The notes beneath the pieces were generated by a model. It saw nothing but the letters and a program-made list of their open reading frames with translations. It did not search any database and was not told the origin of the DNA. From NCBI GenBank assembly GCA_024234435.1, contig JACKOF010000003.1:124001-188000 (forward strand): 64,000 nt of DNA, read 5' to 3'. Source of the DNA: Pseudomonadales bacterium. Its GTDB lineage: Bacteria > Pseudomonadota > Gammaproteobacteria > Pseudomonadales > Porticoccaceae. Below, piece by piece: positions 19,669-28,587 of this stretch. Numbering within the stretch: the first letter of the stretch is position 1; the number at the start of each line of letters is the position of its first letter. A program made the position numbers and the translations under genes.

Positions 19669-19699
19669 AAAAAAAGAGAATACCGTGACAGCTGTATTC
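19669..19699 (-). terminator. Rho-independent terminator of the TetR gene
   Basis: On the minus strand GAATAC pairs with GTATTC (19699-19678, loop of 10), followed by TCTTTTTTT. It starts 34 nt after the TetR stop. The stem is short, so efficiency may be modest. Confidence 0.6.
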
Positions 19700-19732
19700 C
19701 CCTTCTTAAATATCAATAATCACTAAGCTAAC

Positions 19733-20383
19733 TTACTTCAGGTTTGAAGCAATCGTCGCCAAATGATCTTGATCACTTTCATCGAGGTGAAGAGCTGAGG
19801 ATATCAGGTTAACCACATACCGGGCGATATTGGTTTCTACGTGGTAGAACCTGATCTGAGCAAGGATACTTGCCGAACTAAAGATAATAAGCGCAGCATC
19901 TACCGGATTGACCTGCGGGGGAAACTCGTTATTTCTTTTGCCATCTTCAATAATTTCCGACAGCAAAGGCACCAGGCTGTCAAGGTATTCCTGCATCCGC
20001 GCGGACAAGTGCTGCTCAAAAGATGTCGTCCAGTCCAGAAACACCTTAATGAGCTCGGTGTCCTGATCAATCGCATTAATATAATTTGAAAGCACGTTAA
20101 ATAGCTTCTGGAATGCCGTGAGGTCTTTTTTTAACGCCTCTGTTCTAATAATGCCCAGTAACAGGTCCTCTACTTCTTGCAGCACCGCATCGACCAGATC
20201 TTCCCTTGTAGGGTAATAGGAAAATACAGTAGGCACAGCAACCTTTGCCAGTTTTGCCACCTGGGCATGATTGGCCCTGCCAATGCCATGCGTGGCAAAC
20301 GCATCAATAGCACAACGAATTAGTTGCTGCTTTCTCTGCTCTGGCCCTAACCTTTTGGCTCTGATGCGTTTAACTTTATCCAT
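19733..20383 (-). CDS. TetR-family transcriptional regulator
   Basis: 216 aa. The N-terminal helix-turn-helix spans about residues 15-60, with IDAFATHGIGRANHAQVAKLAKVAVPTVFSYYPTREDLVDAVL split across the HTH and its following helix; the rest is a variable ligand-binding domain without a recognised specificity. It is upstream of, and in line with, the TonB receptor and catabolic genes, so it is probably their local repressor, released by a pathway intermediate. The 44-bp palindrome near 19380 is the best operator candidate. Confidence 0.88.
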   Translation of the reverse strand: MDKVKRIRAKRLGPEQRKQQLIRCAIDAFATHGIGRANHAQVAKLAKVAVPTVFSYYPTREDLVDAVLQEVEDLLLGIIRTEALKKDLTAFQKLFNVLSNYINAIDQDTELIKVFLDWTTSFEQHLSARMQEYLDSLVPLLSEIIEDGKRNNEFPPQVNPVDAALIIFSSASILAQIRFYHVETNIARYVVNLISSALHLDESDQDHLATIASNLK

Positions 20384-20789
20384 ACTTTAATTAAAAACCT
20401 GCTGTTAGATCGATTTTTCATAAAACCCAGAGCGCAAAAATTTTTATTCGCGCACCCTTGCAATGCAGTTTTCTTTCTGACAAATATCCATTACAGCGCG
20501 TATTCTTCCACAATTGCCTTACACATCATAGTGTGGTGGAGGAAGCAATCGGTGTCTGCGTCATGCGACTTATTTGTCCGCAATAGACAAACATGATCCG
20601 AAGTAATCCCACCGTATTACCTGCGATTGATTTCACTGTGGACACAGTCTGCTTTTGTACCAGATTGACTCAAAATAACTGCCCGCTATTTTGACCCCTG
20701 AGGGGCTTCACCTTCTCCGGCGGCTCGGTCCTACTTCCTCACGGAAGTAGTCGAACCACACTTTAAAGAAACCATTCCTGCAGCAACAA
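20384..20789. other. Non-coding stretch 3' of tRNA-Lys
   Basis: About 400 nt with no supportable gene. The right third contains three successive short inverted repeats (listed separately). The rest shows neither an ORF of note nor a recognised RNA. It forms the border between the catabolic cluster and the core tRNA-Lys/que/tol region. Confidence 0.6.
20670..20750. repeat. Three adjacent stem-loops, REP-like or ncRNA candidate
   Basis: Three inverted repeats follow one another: TCAAAATA/TATTTTGA (20670-20694, 9-nt loop), CCCC-TGA-GGGG (20695-20705), and CTACTTCC/GGAAGTAG (20731-20750, 4-nt loop TCAC). No T-run follows any of them. Could be a repetitive extragenic element or a structured RNA remnant; only copies elsewhere in the genome would decide. 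Confidence 0.4.
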
Positions 20790-20838
20790 CCAGGTAATAA
20801 AAAGGGCCGCCCGATGGGCGGCCCTTTTTATTACCTGG
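20790..20838. terminator. Long perfect bidirectional terminator next to tRNA-Lys
   Basis: Two 23-nt arms (20790-20812 and 20816-20838) are exact reverse complements around the 3-nt loop GAT. The GC core GGGCCGCCC is flanked by A- and T-tracts, so it can terminate on both strands. The outer end of the right arm includes the CCA end of tRNA-Lys, so the primary transcript could pair through the tRNA 3' end. Confidence 0.88.
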
Positions 20839-20911
20839 TGGGTCGTACTGGATTCGAACCAGTGACCAATTGGTTAAAAGCCAACTGCTCTACCAGCTGA
20901 GCTAACGACCC
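20836..20911 (-). tRNA. tRNA-Lys (anticodon TTT)
   Basis: The minus strand reads GGGTCGT for the acceptor 5' arm, AGCTCAGCTGGTAGAGC for the D arm, an anticodon loop CTTTTAA with anticodon TTT, the T arm with GGTTCGAATCC, and ACGACCC plus A as the 3' arm and discriminator. CCA is encoded. All four arms pair. It lies 50 nt after queC on the same strand, the order known from Pseudomonas, where this tRNA is an integration site for mobile islands. Confidence 0.97.
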
Positions 20912-20961
20912 TGAAAGGAGCGCACATCTTACTGATTACGCGCGAAATAGCAAGCCGAATT

Positions 20962-21636
20962 TCAAGAAAAATAACGTGTTGGATCAGGCGTCCCGGCTTG
21001 CTCAAAACCAATCTTTCGCAGCCGGCAACTATCGCATCTTCCGCAAGCTAATCCGTCTTCTGTTGCCTGGTAACAAGAAACGGTTTGGCTGTAATCAACT
21101 CCCGCCATAAGGCCTCTTCGAATAATCTCGGTTTTGCTAAGATCAATCAGTGGCTTATTAATGCGCAGGTATTTTCCTTCGACACCAGCCTTGGTAGCGA
21201 GGTTGGCCATTTTTTCAAATGCGTCAATATACTCAGGTCGGCAATCAGGGTAACCGGAGTAGTCCACCGCATTGACACCGATAAAAATATCCTGTGCACC
21301 AAGCACCTCGGCCCAGCCAAGAGCAATAGACAGAAAAACCGTATTCCTCGCTGGCACGTAAGTAACCGGAATACCAACAGTTTCTTCTTCCGGTACGGCA
21401 ATATTTCTATCCGTTAATGCAGACCCGCCAATTGTTCGCAAATCCAGATTCACAACTTTATGTTCTATCGCCCCTAATATTCGGGAGCACCGCTCTGCAG
21501 CTGCCAGTTCTCCATGTGCCCGCTGACCGTAATCAAAACTCAGGGTATAGCAGTCAAACCCATCCTTTCGAGCCATTGCCAGGACGGTTGTCGAATCCAA
21601 TCCACCAGAGGTCAGTACAACTGCTTTTTTAGCCAT
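20962..21636 (-). CDS. queC: 7-cyano-7-deazaguanine synthase
   Basis: Converts 7-carboxy-7-deazaguanine to preQ0 with ATP and ammonia in queuosine synthesis. The 224-aa protein begins [15 protein letters not shown], with the SGGLDS PP-loop, and ends with the zinc site [11 protein letters not shown] preceded by SCYQ. Length is normal. It follows queE by about 40 nt and precedes tRNA-Lys. Confidence 0.97.
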   Translation of the reverse strand: MAKKAVVLTSGGLDSTTVLAMARKDGFDCYTLSFDYGQRAHGELAAAERCSRILGAIEHKVVNLDLRTIGGSALTDRNIAVPEEETVGIPVTYVPARNTVFLSIALGWAEVLGAQDIFIGVNAVDYSGYPDCRPEYIDAFEKMANLATKAGVEGKYLRINKPLIDLSKTEIIRRGLMAGVDYSQTVSCYQATEDGLACGRCDSCRLRKIGFEQAGTPDPTRYFS

Positions 21637-21675
21637 GTTGTGATTTCTTCGCCGTTATTAAAAACTTTACGTACA

Positions 21676-22326
21676 TTAACGACCCGTCTCTTCATTCCAG
21701 AGCTGTTTATGAAGTTGCATTTGAAATCTCACTGGCAACTGGTCTTTTAAAATCCATTCAGCAAGCGCTCTGGCATCCTGCTGGCCAAAGCTCGGAGAAA
21801 AAAGTACATTGTCCACTTTTTCAGTCAGTTTCAATTCATCCATTTTCATTCGGGCCCAGAGGTAATCCTGCTGGTCACAAATCACAAACTTAACTTCATC
21901 ACAGCGTTGTAAATAATCAACATTATGATAGAGGTTCCGGGCAGATTCACCGGATGCCGGTGTTTTCAGGTCGAGTACTTTCACCACCCGGGGGTCAACA
22001 TGTTCCACCGACATTGCACCACTGGTTTCCAGTGACACCCTGTAACCTTTATCACACAACAGGGAAAGCAATGCCAGGCAATCAGGCTGTGCCAGAGGTT
22101 CTCCACCGGTAACTGTCACGTATTGTGCGTTATAGCTCTGCACTTGATTGAGAATATCATCCAGCGACCGCTTTTCTCCCCCGTGAAAGGCATATTCGGT
22201 ATCACAGTAGTGACACCGTAAAGGGCAGCCGGTTAAGCGAATAAATACCGTAGGCAAGCCTACAGAAGAAGACTCCCCCTGCAACGAATGGAAAATTTCG
22301 GTAATACGAAGCGCGCTATCACTCAT
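21676..22326 (-). CDS. queE: 7-carboxy-7-deazaguanine synthase (radical SAM)
   Basis: Radical SAM enzyme that contracts carboxy-tetrahydropterin to 7-carboxy-7-deazaguanine. 216 aa, with the cluster motif CPLRCHYCD (CxxxCxxC) and the TVTGGEPLAQ motif. HSLQGES at the N-terminus is typical of QueE. It starts 19 nt after cpoB, so it is probably co-transcribed with the Tol-Pal genes. Confidence 0.96.
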   Translation of the reverse strand: MSDSALRITEIFHSLQGESSSVGLPTVFIRLTGCPLRCHYCDTEYAFHGGEKRSLDDILNQVQSYNAQYVTVTGGEPLAQPDCLALLSLLCDKGYRVSLETSGAMSVEHVDPRVVKVLDLKTPASGESARNLYHNVDYLQRCDEVKFVICDQQDYLWARMKMDELKLTEKVDNVLFSPSFGQQDARALAEWILKDQLPVRFQMQLHKQLWNEETGR

Positions 22327-22345
22327 GATGATTTGGAGAAAATGT

Positions 22346-23125
22346 CTAGAAATTATCGCTAAGGTATTTTTTAGCCAACGGCGCGGTTGAGCTGCTGCCC
22401 TCTGCGACGGATTTCAGTAAAGGTTTTGCCTTGTCAGTTTTACCCAGCAGATGGTAAACCTTGCCCAGCTTGAACGTCGCATCATCTACTTTCCTATGCT
22501 CAGGATAGCTCTCCACCACTGTGGTAAAGGACTGTCGCGCCAGTTCCAGGTTGTTCTTGAGCAGATAAACTTCGCCGAGCCAGTAATGGCAATTGGCCGT
22601 ATATTTGCCGTCAGGATACTGCGCAATATGTTTCTTGAAGGCGATAATTGCGCTATCGATGTTTCCTTCCTTCAATAGGTTGTAGGCAGCACTATAGCTC
22701 TCAACCGCCCCACTATCGCTATCCCTCGTGTTGTTCGAATCAACAGTCGATGGTGAAGTTTTACCGACAGTTGAGCCACCGCTAACAGAGGAAGTTGCGG
22801 CATGACTCAGACGACGATCCAAATCCATGTAGTCATCCATTTGACGTTGTTTGAGCAGTTGAACTTCATTACTCAGTTGCTCAACCAGTCCTCTCAGCTC
22901 CATGACTTCCTCTCGCAATAACTGGAGCTGGGAGTAACTGTCCGTGGCTACCGGTTCAGGTTCGGGAAGAACATCAGGGGCGGGTATGGCAATAGCGGCG
23001 GGTTGACTGACAGCCGACTGCACCGCCTGGGATTTCCGATGCTGGATATCTTCGACCGGCACAGCAGCCTGGACAGCAGCAACGGAACATAATGAAAGAA
23101 CCATGGGAAGAAAGATTTTTTTCAT
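22346..23125 (-). CDS. cpoB: Tol-Pal coordinator CpoB (YbgF)
   Basis: Periplasmic protein that coordinates Tol-Pal outer membrane constriction with septal peptidoglycan synthesis. Start chosen at ATG 23125 so that the signal peptide MKKIFLPMVLSLCSVAAVQA is at the N-terminus; the frame extends 8 codons upstream to 23149. A coiled-coil segment (LREEVMELRGLVEQL) is followed by C-terminal TPR repeats (YNLLKEGNIDSAIIAF, YWLGEVYLLKNNLELA, FKLGKVYHLLGKTDKA). It follows pal, with a hairpin between them. Confidence 0.95.
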   Translation of the reverse strand: MKKIFLPMVLSLCSVAAVQAAVPVEDIQHRKSQAVQSAVSQPAAIAIPAPDVLPEPEPVATDSYSQLQLLREEVMELRGLVEQLSNEVQLLKQRQMDDYMDLDRRLSHAATSSVSGGSTVGKTSPSTVDSNNTRDSDSGAVESYSAAYNLLKEGNIDSAIIAFKKHIAQYPDGKYTANCHYWLGEVYLLKNNLELARQSFTTVVESYPEHRKVDDATFKLGKVYHLLGKTDKAKPLLKSVAEGSSSTAPLAKKYLSDNF

Positions 23126-23170
23126 AGCACTACCAATATTTATCAACACAGGAACAACCGGACACCTAAA

Positions 23171-23204
23171 AATAAAAAAGCACCCGCCTTTTTCAGACGG
23201 GTGC
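23171..23204 (-). terminator. Terminator or attenuator between pal and cpoB
   Basis: The minus strand forms a stem GCACCCG/CGGGTGC (23204-23180) followed by TTTTTTATTTTT. It lies 25 nt after the pal stop and about 45 nt before cpoB. It probably reduces cpoB, queE and queC expression relative to the tol-pal genes. Confidence 0.82.
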
Positions 23205-23229
23205 CTATTTTAACGCTTTCTGAAGCTGA

Positions 23230-23739
23230 TTACTTCATTTCTACACGGCGGTTCAATGCGTAGGAAGTTTCATCACTGCCGTGTGCGGCAGGGCTTTCTT
23301 CACCGTAACTGATCACTTCAATAGAAGAACCATTCACGCCTTCAAGCACCAGAAATTCCCTAACTGCATTGGCACGACGCTCGCCAAGTGCCATGTTGTA
23401 TTCGCGGGTACCGCGCTCATCAGCATGACCTTCCAGGCGGATTTGACGTGACCCGGCTTTCAGATTCTGGGCATGCAAGCGCAGTGCAGCACGAGATTCC
23501 GGTTTCAGAATAGCCTTGTCAAAATCAAAGTAAAAAACGGTATCAGCGATACTGGACAGATCGTCCGAGCCCATTGAGCCGTTTATATCAGCATCGCCAA
23601 CGGTGCCGGTTGCAACGTTATCGCCGGGCAATGTCTCGGAGCTACCGTCGGTGGTGGTTGAGGTACTGGAACAGCCCACCATAAAAACTGACAGAACAGC
23701 AGCACAAAAACCGAGTTTAATGGATTGAGTTTTCATCAT
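23230..23739 (-). CDS. pal: Peptidoglycan-associated lipoprotein Pal
   Basis: Outer-membrane lipoprotein that binds peptidoglycan and interacts with TolB. 169 aa. The lipobox is VFMVGCS, so the mature protein begins at C23. The OmpA-like domain contains FYFDFDKAILKPES and the peptidoglycan-binding LEGHADERGTREYNMALGERRA. Two ATGs stand in tandem (MMK); either could start. It follows tolB by 47 nt. Confidence 0.97.
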   Translation of the reverse strand: MMKTQSIKLGFCAAVLSVFMVGCSSTSTTTDGSSETLPGDNVATGTVGDADINGSMGSDDLSSIADTVFYFDFDKAILKPESRAALRLHAQNLKAGSRQIRLEGHADERGTREYNMALGERRANAVREFLVLEGVNGSSIEVISYGEESPAAHGSDETSYALNRRVEMK

Positions 23740-23786
23740 TTTCTCCTGCAGAGATTTTAGCTTGTTTCAATAATAATCTATTATCA

Positions 23787-25073
23787 TCAATCAAGGAATG
23801 GCGACCATGCCGGCTCCCTGACATCACCACGTTTGGCTGGTAACAAAAACTTTACACCCGCATCCAGCGAAACCGCCGCAAGAACACCTTTTGGGCCCTG
23901 CTTTGTTGCATATAAAAGCATAGCACCATTCGGCGCGACGGTGGGTGATTCATCCAAACGAGTTTGGGTTAAAACCCGTAAATCGTTGGTGACCAGATCC
24001 TGGCTGGCGATATGAAACCGGCCATTATCCCGATGCACCATTACCATTGTTCGGCCATCAGGCGCCAATCTTGGCCGCGCGTTGTACGAACCCCGGAAAG
24101 TTAAGCGTTCTACCCCCCCCGTGGCAACTGTTAACTTGTAAATTTGTGGGCTACCCCCCCTATCCGAGGTAAAAATGAGCGATTTTCCGTCCGGAGTCCA
24201 GTTGGGTTCGGTATCAATAGAGAAATGTCGGGTCAAACGGGTGAATTCTCGGGTAATAAGGTCATATGTGTAAATTTCCGGATTTCCGTCTTTGGAAAGC
24301 ACCAAGGCAAGCTTTCTGCCATCCGGCGACCAGGCCGGTGCACCATTCAGGCCCCTGAAATTAGTCACCTGCTGACGCTTGGCTGTCGCCAACTCCTGAC
24401 GGAAGATGGCAGGTCGACCTGTCTCAAAAGAAACATAAACAATCTCTTTGCCGTCCGGTGACCAGGCCGGTGACATAATGGGTTCACGCGACTCAAGCAA
24501 CAGTCGCTCGCGCGCACCGTCAGCGTCAGACACCATCAGTCGATAGGTCATTTTTTTCTGTTGATCAGGAACAGCCGTGATATACACAATTCGCGTAGAG
24601 AACGCACCGCGAATGCCCGTTACAGCCTCATAAACCTTATCACTGATATGATGGGCCAGATTGCGAACCTTGCTGGCAGGGCCATTTACGGTTCGGGAAA
24701 AAACTTTCCGACGACTGTGGACCTCAATCAAACTGAACTGAATTTCAAAATTGCCATTTTGCTGGAAAGAACGACTAACCAGTAAATACTCTGTTCCCAG
24801 AATACTCCAGTCGCGGTAATAGACTTCATCGGGCGTGCTTGGAAATGACAACATATCCCGTTTCGGAACGGGTCGAAACAAACCGCTGCGTTCAAGATCG
24901 GCGGCTACAATTGCACTGACATCCTCAGGCAACGCGCTACCCCCCAACGGTGGTATCGCAATACGGGTCGGGTTATCTGCACCCTGAGTAATCTCAATGG
25001 TTAACTCTGCCATAGCCAGCGTCGGCAATAGCAGCGCGATCAATACACAGATAAACCTGCTTACAAACTTCAT
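23787..25073 (-). CDS. tolB: Tol-Pal periplasmic protein TolB
   Basis: Periplasmic beta-propeller protein linking TolA and Pal. Start chosen at ATG 25073, giving signal peptide [20 protein letters not shown], about 428 aa; the frame extends 15 codons upstream. The N-terminal domain ([18 protein letters not shown]) is followed by WD40-like repeats with the recurring motif SPDGKEIVY / WSPDGRKLA / [16 protein letters not shown]. Normal length. It follows tolA closely. Confidence 0.96.
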   Translation of the reverse strand: MKFVSRFICVLIALLLPTLAMAELTIEITQGADNPTRIAIPPLGGSALPEDVSAIVAADLERSGLFRPVPKRDMLSFPSTPDEVYYRDWSILGTEYLLVSRSFQQNGNFEIQFSLIEVHSRRKVFSRTVNGPASKVRNLAHHISDKVYEAVTGIRGAFSTRIVYITAVPDQQKKMTYRLMVSDADGARERLLLESREPIMSPAWSPDGKEIVYVSFETGRPAIFRQELATAKRQQVTNFRGLNGAPAWSPDGRKLALVLSKDGNPEIYTYDLITREFTRLTRHFSIDTEPNWTPDGKSLIFTSDRGGSPQIYKLTVATGGVERLTFRGSYNARPRLAPDGRTMVMVHRDNGRFHIASQDLVTNDLRVLTQTRLDESPTVAPNGAMLLYATKQGPKGVLAAVSLDAGVKFLLPAKRGDVREPAWSPFLD

Positions 25074-25125
25074 TATATTTCCCACACATTCTCCTGTTGA
25101 GCTGTTACTCAAAAGCAATCACCAT

Positions 25126-25866
25126 TCAAAGACGTAAATCGTCAGGACTGAATTCCAAATTCAGTTTTCGGAAATTAGCTTCAAATACCCTCGGAGGCAG
25201 TTCCTGTAGCTTTTCGAATTGCCCCACTTTTCGCACAGCTTGTTCAGCCGAGCGATCAAACGCAGAGTTGCCGCTAGACTTCAGCACCGTCACACTGACC
25301 AGTTGTCCGGTCGGCACCAGCTGAATTTGCAAAACAACCTTCATCCCCAGGCGCGCACTCGGCGGCCTGCTCCAGTTATTCTCTATTCTTCCACGCATGT
25401 ATGCAGCATAGCTACTGGCAAGTTGCGCATCACTTTGATCGAGCAAGAATTCTTCTTCACTCGCCAATGCGCTCGCCAGTTCTTTTTCAAGTTGCTTTTG
25501 ATCAATTTTCGGTTGCTTTGGTTCCGCCTTTACCGGCTCAACGGGTTTTGGCTTCGGTACCGGCTTCGGCTTGGCTGCAGGTTGCGGTTTGGGCTGTGCT
25601 TTCTGCTGAGGCTTGGGTTTCACAACCGGTTTCGGTTTGGCTACGGGTTTCGGTTCAGGTCTTGGCTTCGGCTTGACGACAGGCTTCGGCTTTTCTTCAA
25701 GCTGGACCAATGTCGCCTGCACATACTTCGGCTTGATGACTTTCTTTTCGTGAGCGCTCACATGCCAGTTACCTGCCAGCAGCAAAATAAGAATTCCGTG
25801 CAGTGCCAGACTGAACAGGATTGCAGCAGCATAGTTGGAGAAATAGAAACCGGGCAGTTTTTTCAT
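25126..25866 (-). CDS. tolA: Tol-Pal inner-membrane protein TolA with proline-rich linker
   Basis: Spans the periplasm from the TolQR motor to TolB/Pal. 246 aa, shorter than E. coli TolA. One transmembrane helix at about 12-30 (AAILFSLALHGILILLLAG), then a linker of repeated Lys-Pro dipeptides at about 55-115, then a C-terminal domain with WSRPPSARLGMKVVLQIQL and SSGNSAFDRSAEQAV. The KP linker is more like TonB than the Ala-rich helix of enteric TolA; position between tolR and tolB settles the identity. Confidence 0.94.
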   Translation of the reverse strand: MKKLPGFYFSNYAAAILFSLALHGILILLLAGNWHVSAHEKKVIKPKYVQATLVQLEEKPKPVVKPKPRPEPKPVAKPKPVVKPKPQQKAQPKPQPAAKPKPVPKPKPVEPVKAEPKQPKIDQKQLEKELASALASEEEFLLDQSDAQLASSYAAYMRGRIENNWSRPPSARLGMKVVLQIQLVPTGQLVSVTVLKSSGNSAFDRSAEQAVRKVGQFEKLQELPPRVFEANFRKLNLEFSPDDLRL

Positions 25867-25875
25867 TAATAATCG

Positions 25876-26304
25876 TTATTTCCGGGAAGGCGGCTCTGTC
25901 ACCAAACCAACGCCTTCTGCACCTGCGGATTGCAACTCGGTCATCAACTGCACAACTACACCATAATTAACCCTCGCGTCACCCCAAACCAGTACTGGTG
26001 TAGCAGGCTTTTGGCGCAAAACTTTGGTGACCTTGTCAATAATTTCAGGCAAGGGCTGTTCAACATTCTTACCACTCCCCAGATCCAGGTAATAAGTACC
26101 ATCCTGCTTGACCGATACAATCAGTGGCTCGATATCCTTGTCCTCAAGCGGCGCAGAGGGTGCTTTTGGCAACTCAACCTTTACACCCTGCATCAGCAGG
26201 GGAGCCGTCACCATAAAGACGATCAGCAGCACCAGCATCACATCGATGTAGGGCACTACATTAATTTCCGCGACCAAACGGCGCTTGTGCTTTCTGGTTT
26301 TCAT
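25876..26304 (-). CDS. tolR: Tol-Pal motor protein TolR
   Basis: Inner-membrane ExbD/TolR-family protein, 142 aa. One transmembrane helix begins with NVVPYIDVMLVLLIVFMV; the aspartate in YIDVML is the conserved proton-path residue. The rest is the periplasmic domain. It follows tolQ by 13 nt and precedes tolA by 9 nt. Confidence 0.97.
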   Translation of the reverse strand: MKTRKHKRRLVAEINVVPYIDVMLVLLIVFMVTAPLLMQGVKVELPKAPSAPLEDKDIEPLIVSVKQDGTYYLDLGSGKNVEQPLPEIIDKVTKVLRQKPATPVLVWGDARVNYGVVVQLMTELQSAGAEGVGLVTEPPSRK

Positions 26305-26317
26305 CCGCTATTTATGC

Positions 26318-26995
26318 TCAGTGTTTGCTGTGAACACGACGATGGAGAATGCTCGAAAATTCTTCCGCAAAAGTTTCATAACCTGCAAGAATCGTATCGG
26401 CCTTGGCAGAATAACGGTTATAGGCCAGCACTGCCGGAATTGCTGCGAACAACCCCATCGCTGTAGCGACAAGCGCTTCGGAAATACCTGGCGCCACGGT
26501 CGCCAGCGTAGCCTGCTGAACATTAGCCAGACCACGGAAAGAGTTCATGATGCCCCAAACGGTACCAAACAGGCCGATATAAGGACTGACTGAAGCGACG
26601 CTCGCCAAAAACGGCAGGTTAGTATTGAGTTTTTCCTCTTCTCTCGAGAGGGCAACCCGCATTGATCGCTCGGTACCCTCCATAACAGCGTCTGCATCAA
26701 CTTTACCCTTTTCAGTCAGACGGTTGAACTCCCGGAAACCGGCGCGAAAAACAGCGGCAAGCCCCTCGGATACACCTTCCGCACCTGAGTCCCGATATAA
26801 CTGATTCAGGTCCACTCCGGACCAGAAATTATTTTCAAATTCCCGGAGCGACGAACTGGCATTACGTAAATACAAGCCCCGCTGCACAATCATAACCCAC
26901 GAGATCACGGATGCTGCGAAAAGCAGTGCCATCACCATTTTCACCAGCAGACTGGCGCCAGCAACCAGGCTCCATAAAGATAATTGTTCCGTCAC
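26318..26995 (-). CDS. tolQ: Tol-Pal motor protein TolQ
   Basis: 225-aa MotA/TolQ/ExbB-family proton-channel subunit with three transmembrane helices: one near the N-terminus (LLVKMVMALLFAASVISWV), and two in the second half (VSPYIGLFGTVWGIMNSF and ATAMGLFAAIPAVLAYN). With TolR it drives TolA. It follows ybgC by 45 nt. Confidence 0.97.
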   Translation of the reverse strand: MTEQLSLWSLVAGASLLVKMVMALLFAASVISWVMIVQRGLYLRNASSSLREFENNFWSGVDLNQLYRDSGAEGVSEGLAAVFRAGFREFNRLTEKGKVDADAVMEGTERSMRVALSREEEKLNTNLPFLASVASVSPYIGLFGTVWGIMNSFRGLANVQQATLATVAPGISEALVATAMGLFAAIPAVLAYNRYSAKADTILAGYETFAEEFSSILHRRVHSKH

Positions 26996-27040
26996 AGATT
27001 CAGTTCTCCACCCATTCGTGTTTGTTTTTTTGCCATGCAG

Positions 27041-27442
27041 CTAAACCGCTGCGTTACGTAAAATTGCCAGCATTTCTGCCGGTATCGCTGTTGGCTTCTT
27101 GCTGTCAGCGTTCAGGCAAGCCGCCTTTACCACGCCGGAGACCAGTAATTCATCACCACGACGAACCTGCTGCTCTACCACAAAAGACGACCTGCCCGCC
27201 TTGATTAACCTGGCAGTAGCCACCAGCTGATCGTCAAGCACTGCCGGTTGCAGATATTTCAGCTCTAGCGAATGCACCACAAACATGAAGCCATCAAACA
27301 TTGCTGGCTTGCTGTAACCAAGTGAGCGCATCAGCTCGGTACGCGCCCTCTCCATATACTTCAGATAGTTTGCATAGTAGACAATGCCACCGACATCAGT
27401 GTCCTCCACGTAGACTCGAATATCGAGACAAAATTCACTCAT
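27041..27442 (-). CDS. ybgC: Acyl-CoA thioesterase YbgC
   Basis: Hotdog-fold thioesterase, 133 aa from ATG 27442 (MSEFCLDIRVY); the frame reaches three codons further to 27451. The signature is VYVEDTDVGGIVYYANYLKYMERARTE split at its catalytic Asp (VEDTD) and HotDog helix. ybgC heads tol-pal operons in most gammaproteobacteria, and here it lies between ruvB and tolQ in the same order as Pseudomonas. Confidence 0.95.
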   Translation of the reverse strand: MSEFCLDIRVYVEDTDVGGIVYYANYLKYMERARTELMRSLGYSKPAMFDGFMFVVHSLELKYLQPAVLDDQLVATARLIKAGRSSFVVEQQVRRGDELLVSGVVKAACLNADSKKPTAIPAEMLAILRNAAV

Positions 27443-27484
27443 GGTATGCAAATACTCCTACCCATTAACGCTATCAATAAAAGG

Positions 27485-28528
27485 TTAAAGTTCCAGCTGC
27501 CCCGTCCCGGCTCCGGGGTTATCACTGGACAGTGGCTGCAAGCCGAAATGTTCGTATGCCTGACGCGTTACCATACGCCCTCGGGGTGTACGGGTTAAGT
27601 AACCCTGCTGAATGAGGTAGGGCTCCAGTACATCTTCTATTGTGCCACGCTCCTCGCTAATAGCGGCTGCAAGGCTATCAACACCAACCGGACCACCATC
27701 AAATTTCTCCATAATTGCCAATAACAGGCGGCGATCCATATGATCAAAGCCACTGCCATCCACGTTAAGCATATTTAATGCCTTATCCGCTATCTCGGCA
27801 GTCACCAAACCGTCGGCCTTCACTTCGGCATAATCCCGTACCCGACGCAGTAATCGATTCGCTATCCTCGGTGTTCCACGGGAGCGGCGAGCAATCTCAA
27901 AAGCACCATTCCGGTCAGTAGAGACGCCCATAATACCTGCCGAACGCGCAACAATGGTGGTCAGCTCATCCTCAGAATAAAACTCCAGCCGCTGCACAAT
28001 ACCAAAGCGATCTCGCAGAGGTGACGTTAACAAACCCGCTCTGGTGGTAGCCCCAACTAAAGTAAACGGTGGTAAATCCAGTTTGATAGAGCGTGCAGCG
28101 GGTCCTTCGCCAATCATGATATCCAGCTGGTAGTCTTCCATCGCCGGATATAATATCTCTTCAATCACTGGGCTGAGACGATGAATCTCATCGATAAAAA
28201 GTACATCACCAGGCTCAAGGTTGGTCATCAACGCAGCCAGATCTCCGGCCTTTTCCAGCACTGGCCCTGACGTGGTTTTCAGGTCCACCCCCATTTCATT
28301 GGCAATAATATGAGCCAGCGTGGTTTTACCCAGCCCGGGAGGACCAAACACCAGTGTATGGTCCAATGGTTCCGCACGTTTGCGGGCGGCGCCAATAAAA
28401 ATATCCATTTGCTCCTTCACCGCTTGCTGTCCCACATAATCCTGCAATGACAAAGGCCGAATAGCACGGTCAATGCGCTCTTCTGAAGGCGTGGGGTCCG
28501 GGGAAATCAGGCGGTCAGTTTCAATCAT
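27485..28528 (-). CDS. ruvB: Holliday junction helicase motor RuvB
   Basis: AAA+ ATPase that drives branch migration with RuvA. 347 aa. Walker [13 protein letters not shown], Walker [11 protein letters not shown], sensor [18 protein letters not shown], arginine-finger region and the winged-helix C-terminus [13 protein letters not shown] are all present. Last gene of ruvC-ruvA-ruvB. Confidence 0.98.
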   Translation of the reverse strand: MIETDRLISPDPTPSEERIDRAIRPLSLQDYVGQQAVKEQMDIFIGAARKRAEPLDHTLVFGPPGLGKTTLAHIIANEMGVDLKTTSGPVLEKAGDLAALMTNLEPGDVLFIDEIHRLSPVIEEILYPAMEDYQLDIMIGEGPAARSIKLDLPPFTLVGATTRAGLLTSPLRDRFGIVQRLEFYSEDELTTIVARSAGIMGVSTDRNGAFEIARRSRGTPRIANRLLRRVRDYAEVKADGLVTAEIADKALNMLNVDGSGFDHMDRRLLLAIMEKFDGGPVGVDSLAAAISEERGTIEDVLEPYLIQQGYLTRTPRGRMVTRQAYEHFGLQPLSSDNPGAGTGQLEL

Positions 28529-28587
28529 GGCGCAAGTATAACTTGCCGAAGTTATATTTTGACACCAACTTATCTCTCAGGCTCAAG

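Larger units (their letters stand above)
19191..19732. other. Intergenic region between TetR gene and TonB receptor
   Basis: About 540 nt without a convincing gene. It holds, from right to left, a terminator for the TetR gene, an AT-rich stretch of about 250 nt with no visible feature, a 44-bp palindrome overlapping a TTGACA box, and a leader of about 150 nt before the receptor ATG. Confidence 0.8.

Noticed and set aside
23171..23204. Hairpin after pal as the end of the tol operon
   Set aside because: cpoB, queE and queC follow closely on the same strand and conserved order, so partial readthrough is more likely.
25219..25869. 216-codon open frame antisense to tolA
   Set aside because: Reflects the Lys-Pro repeats read backwards as Arg/Leu/Phe-rich sequence.
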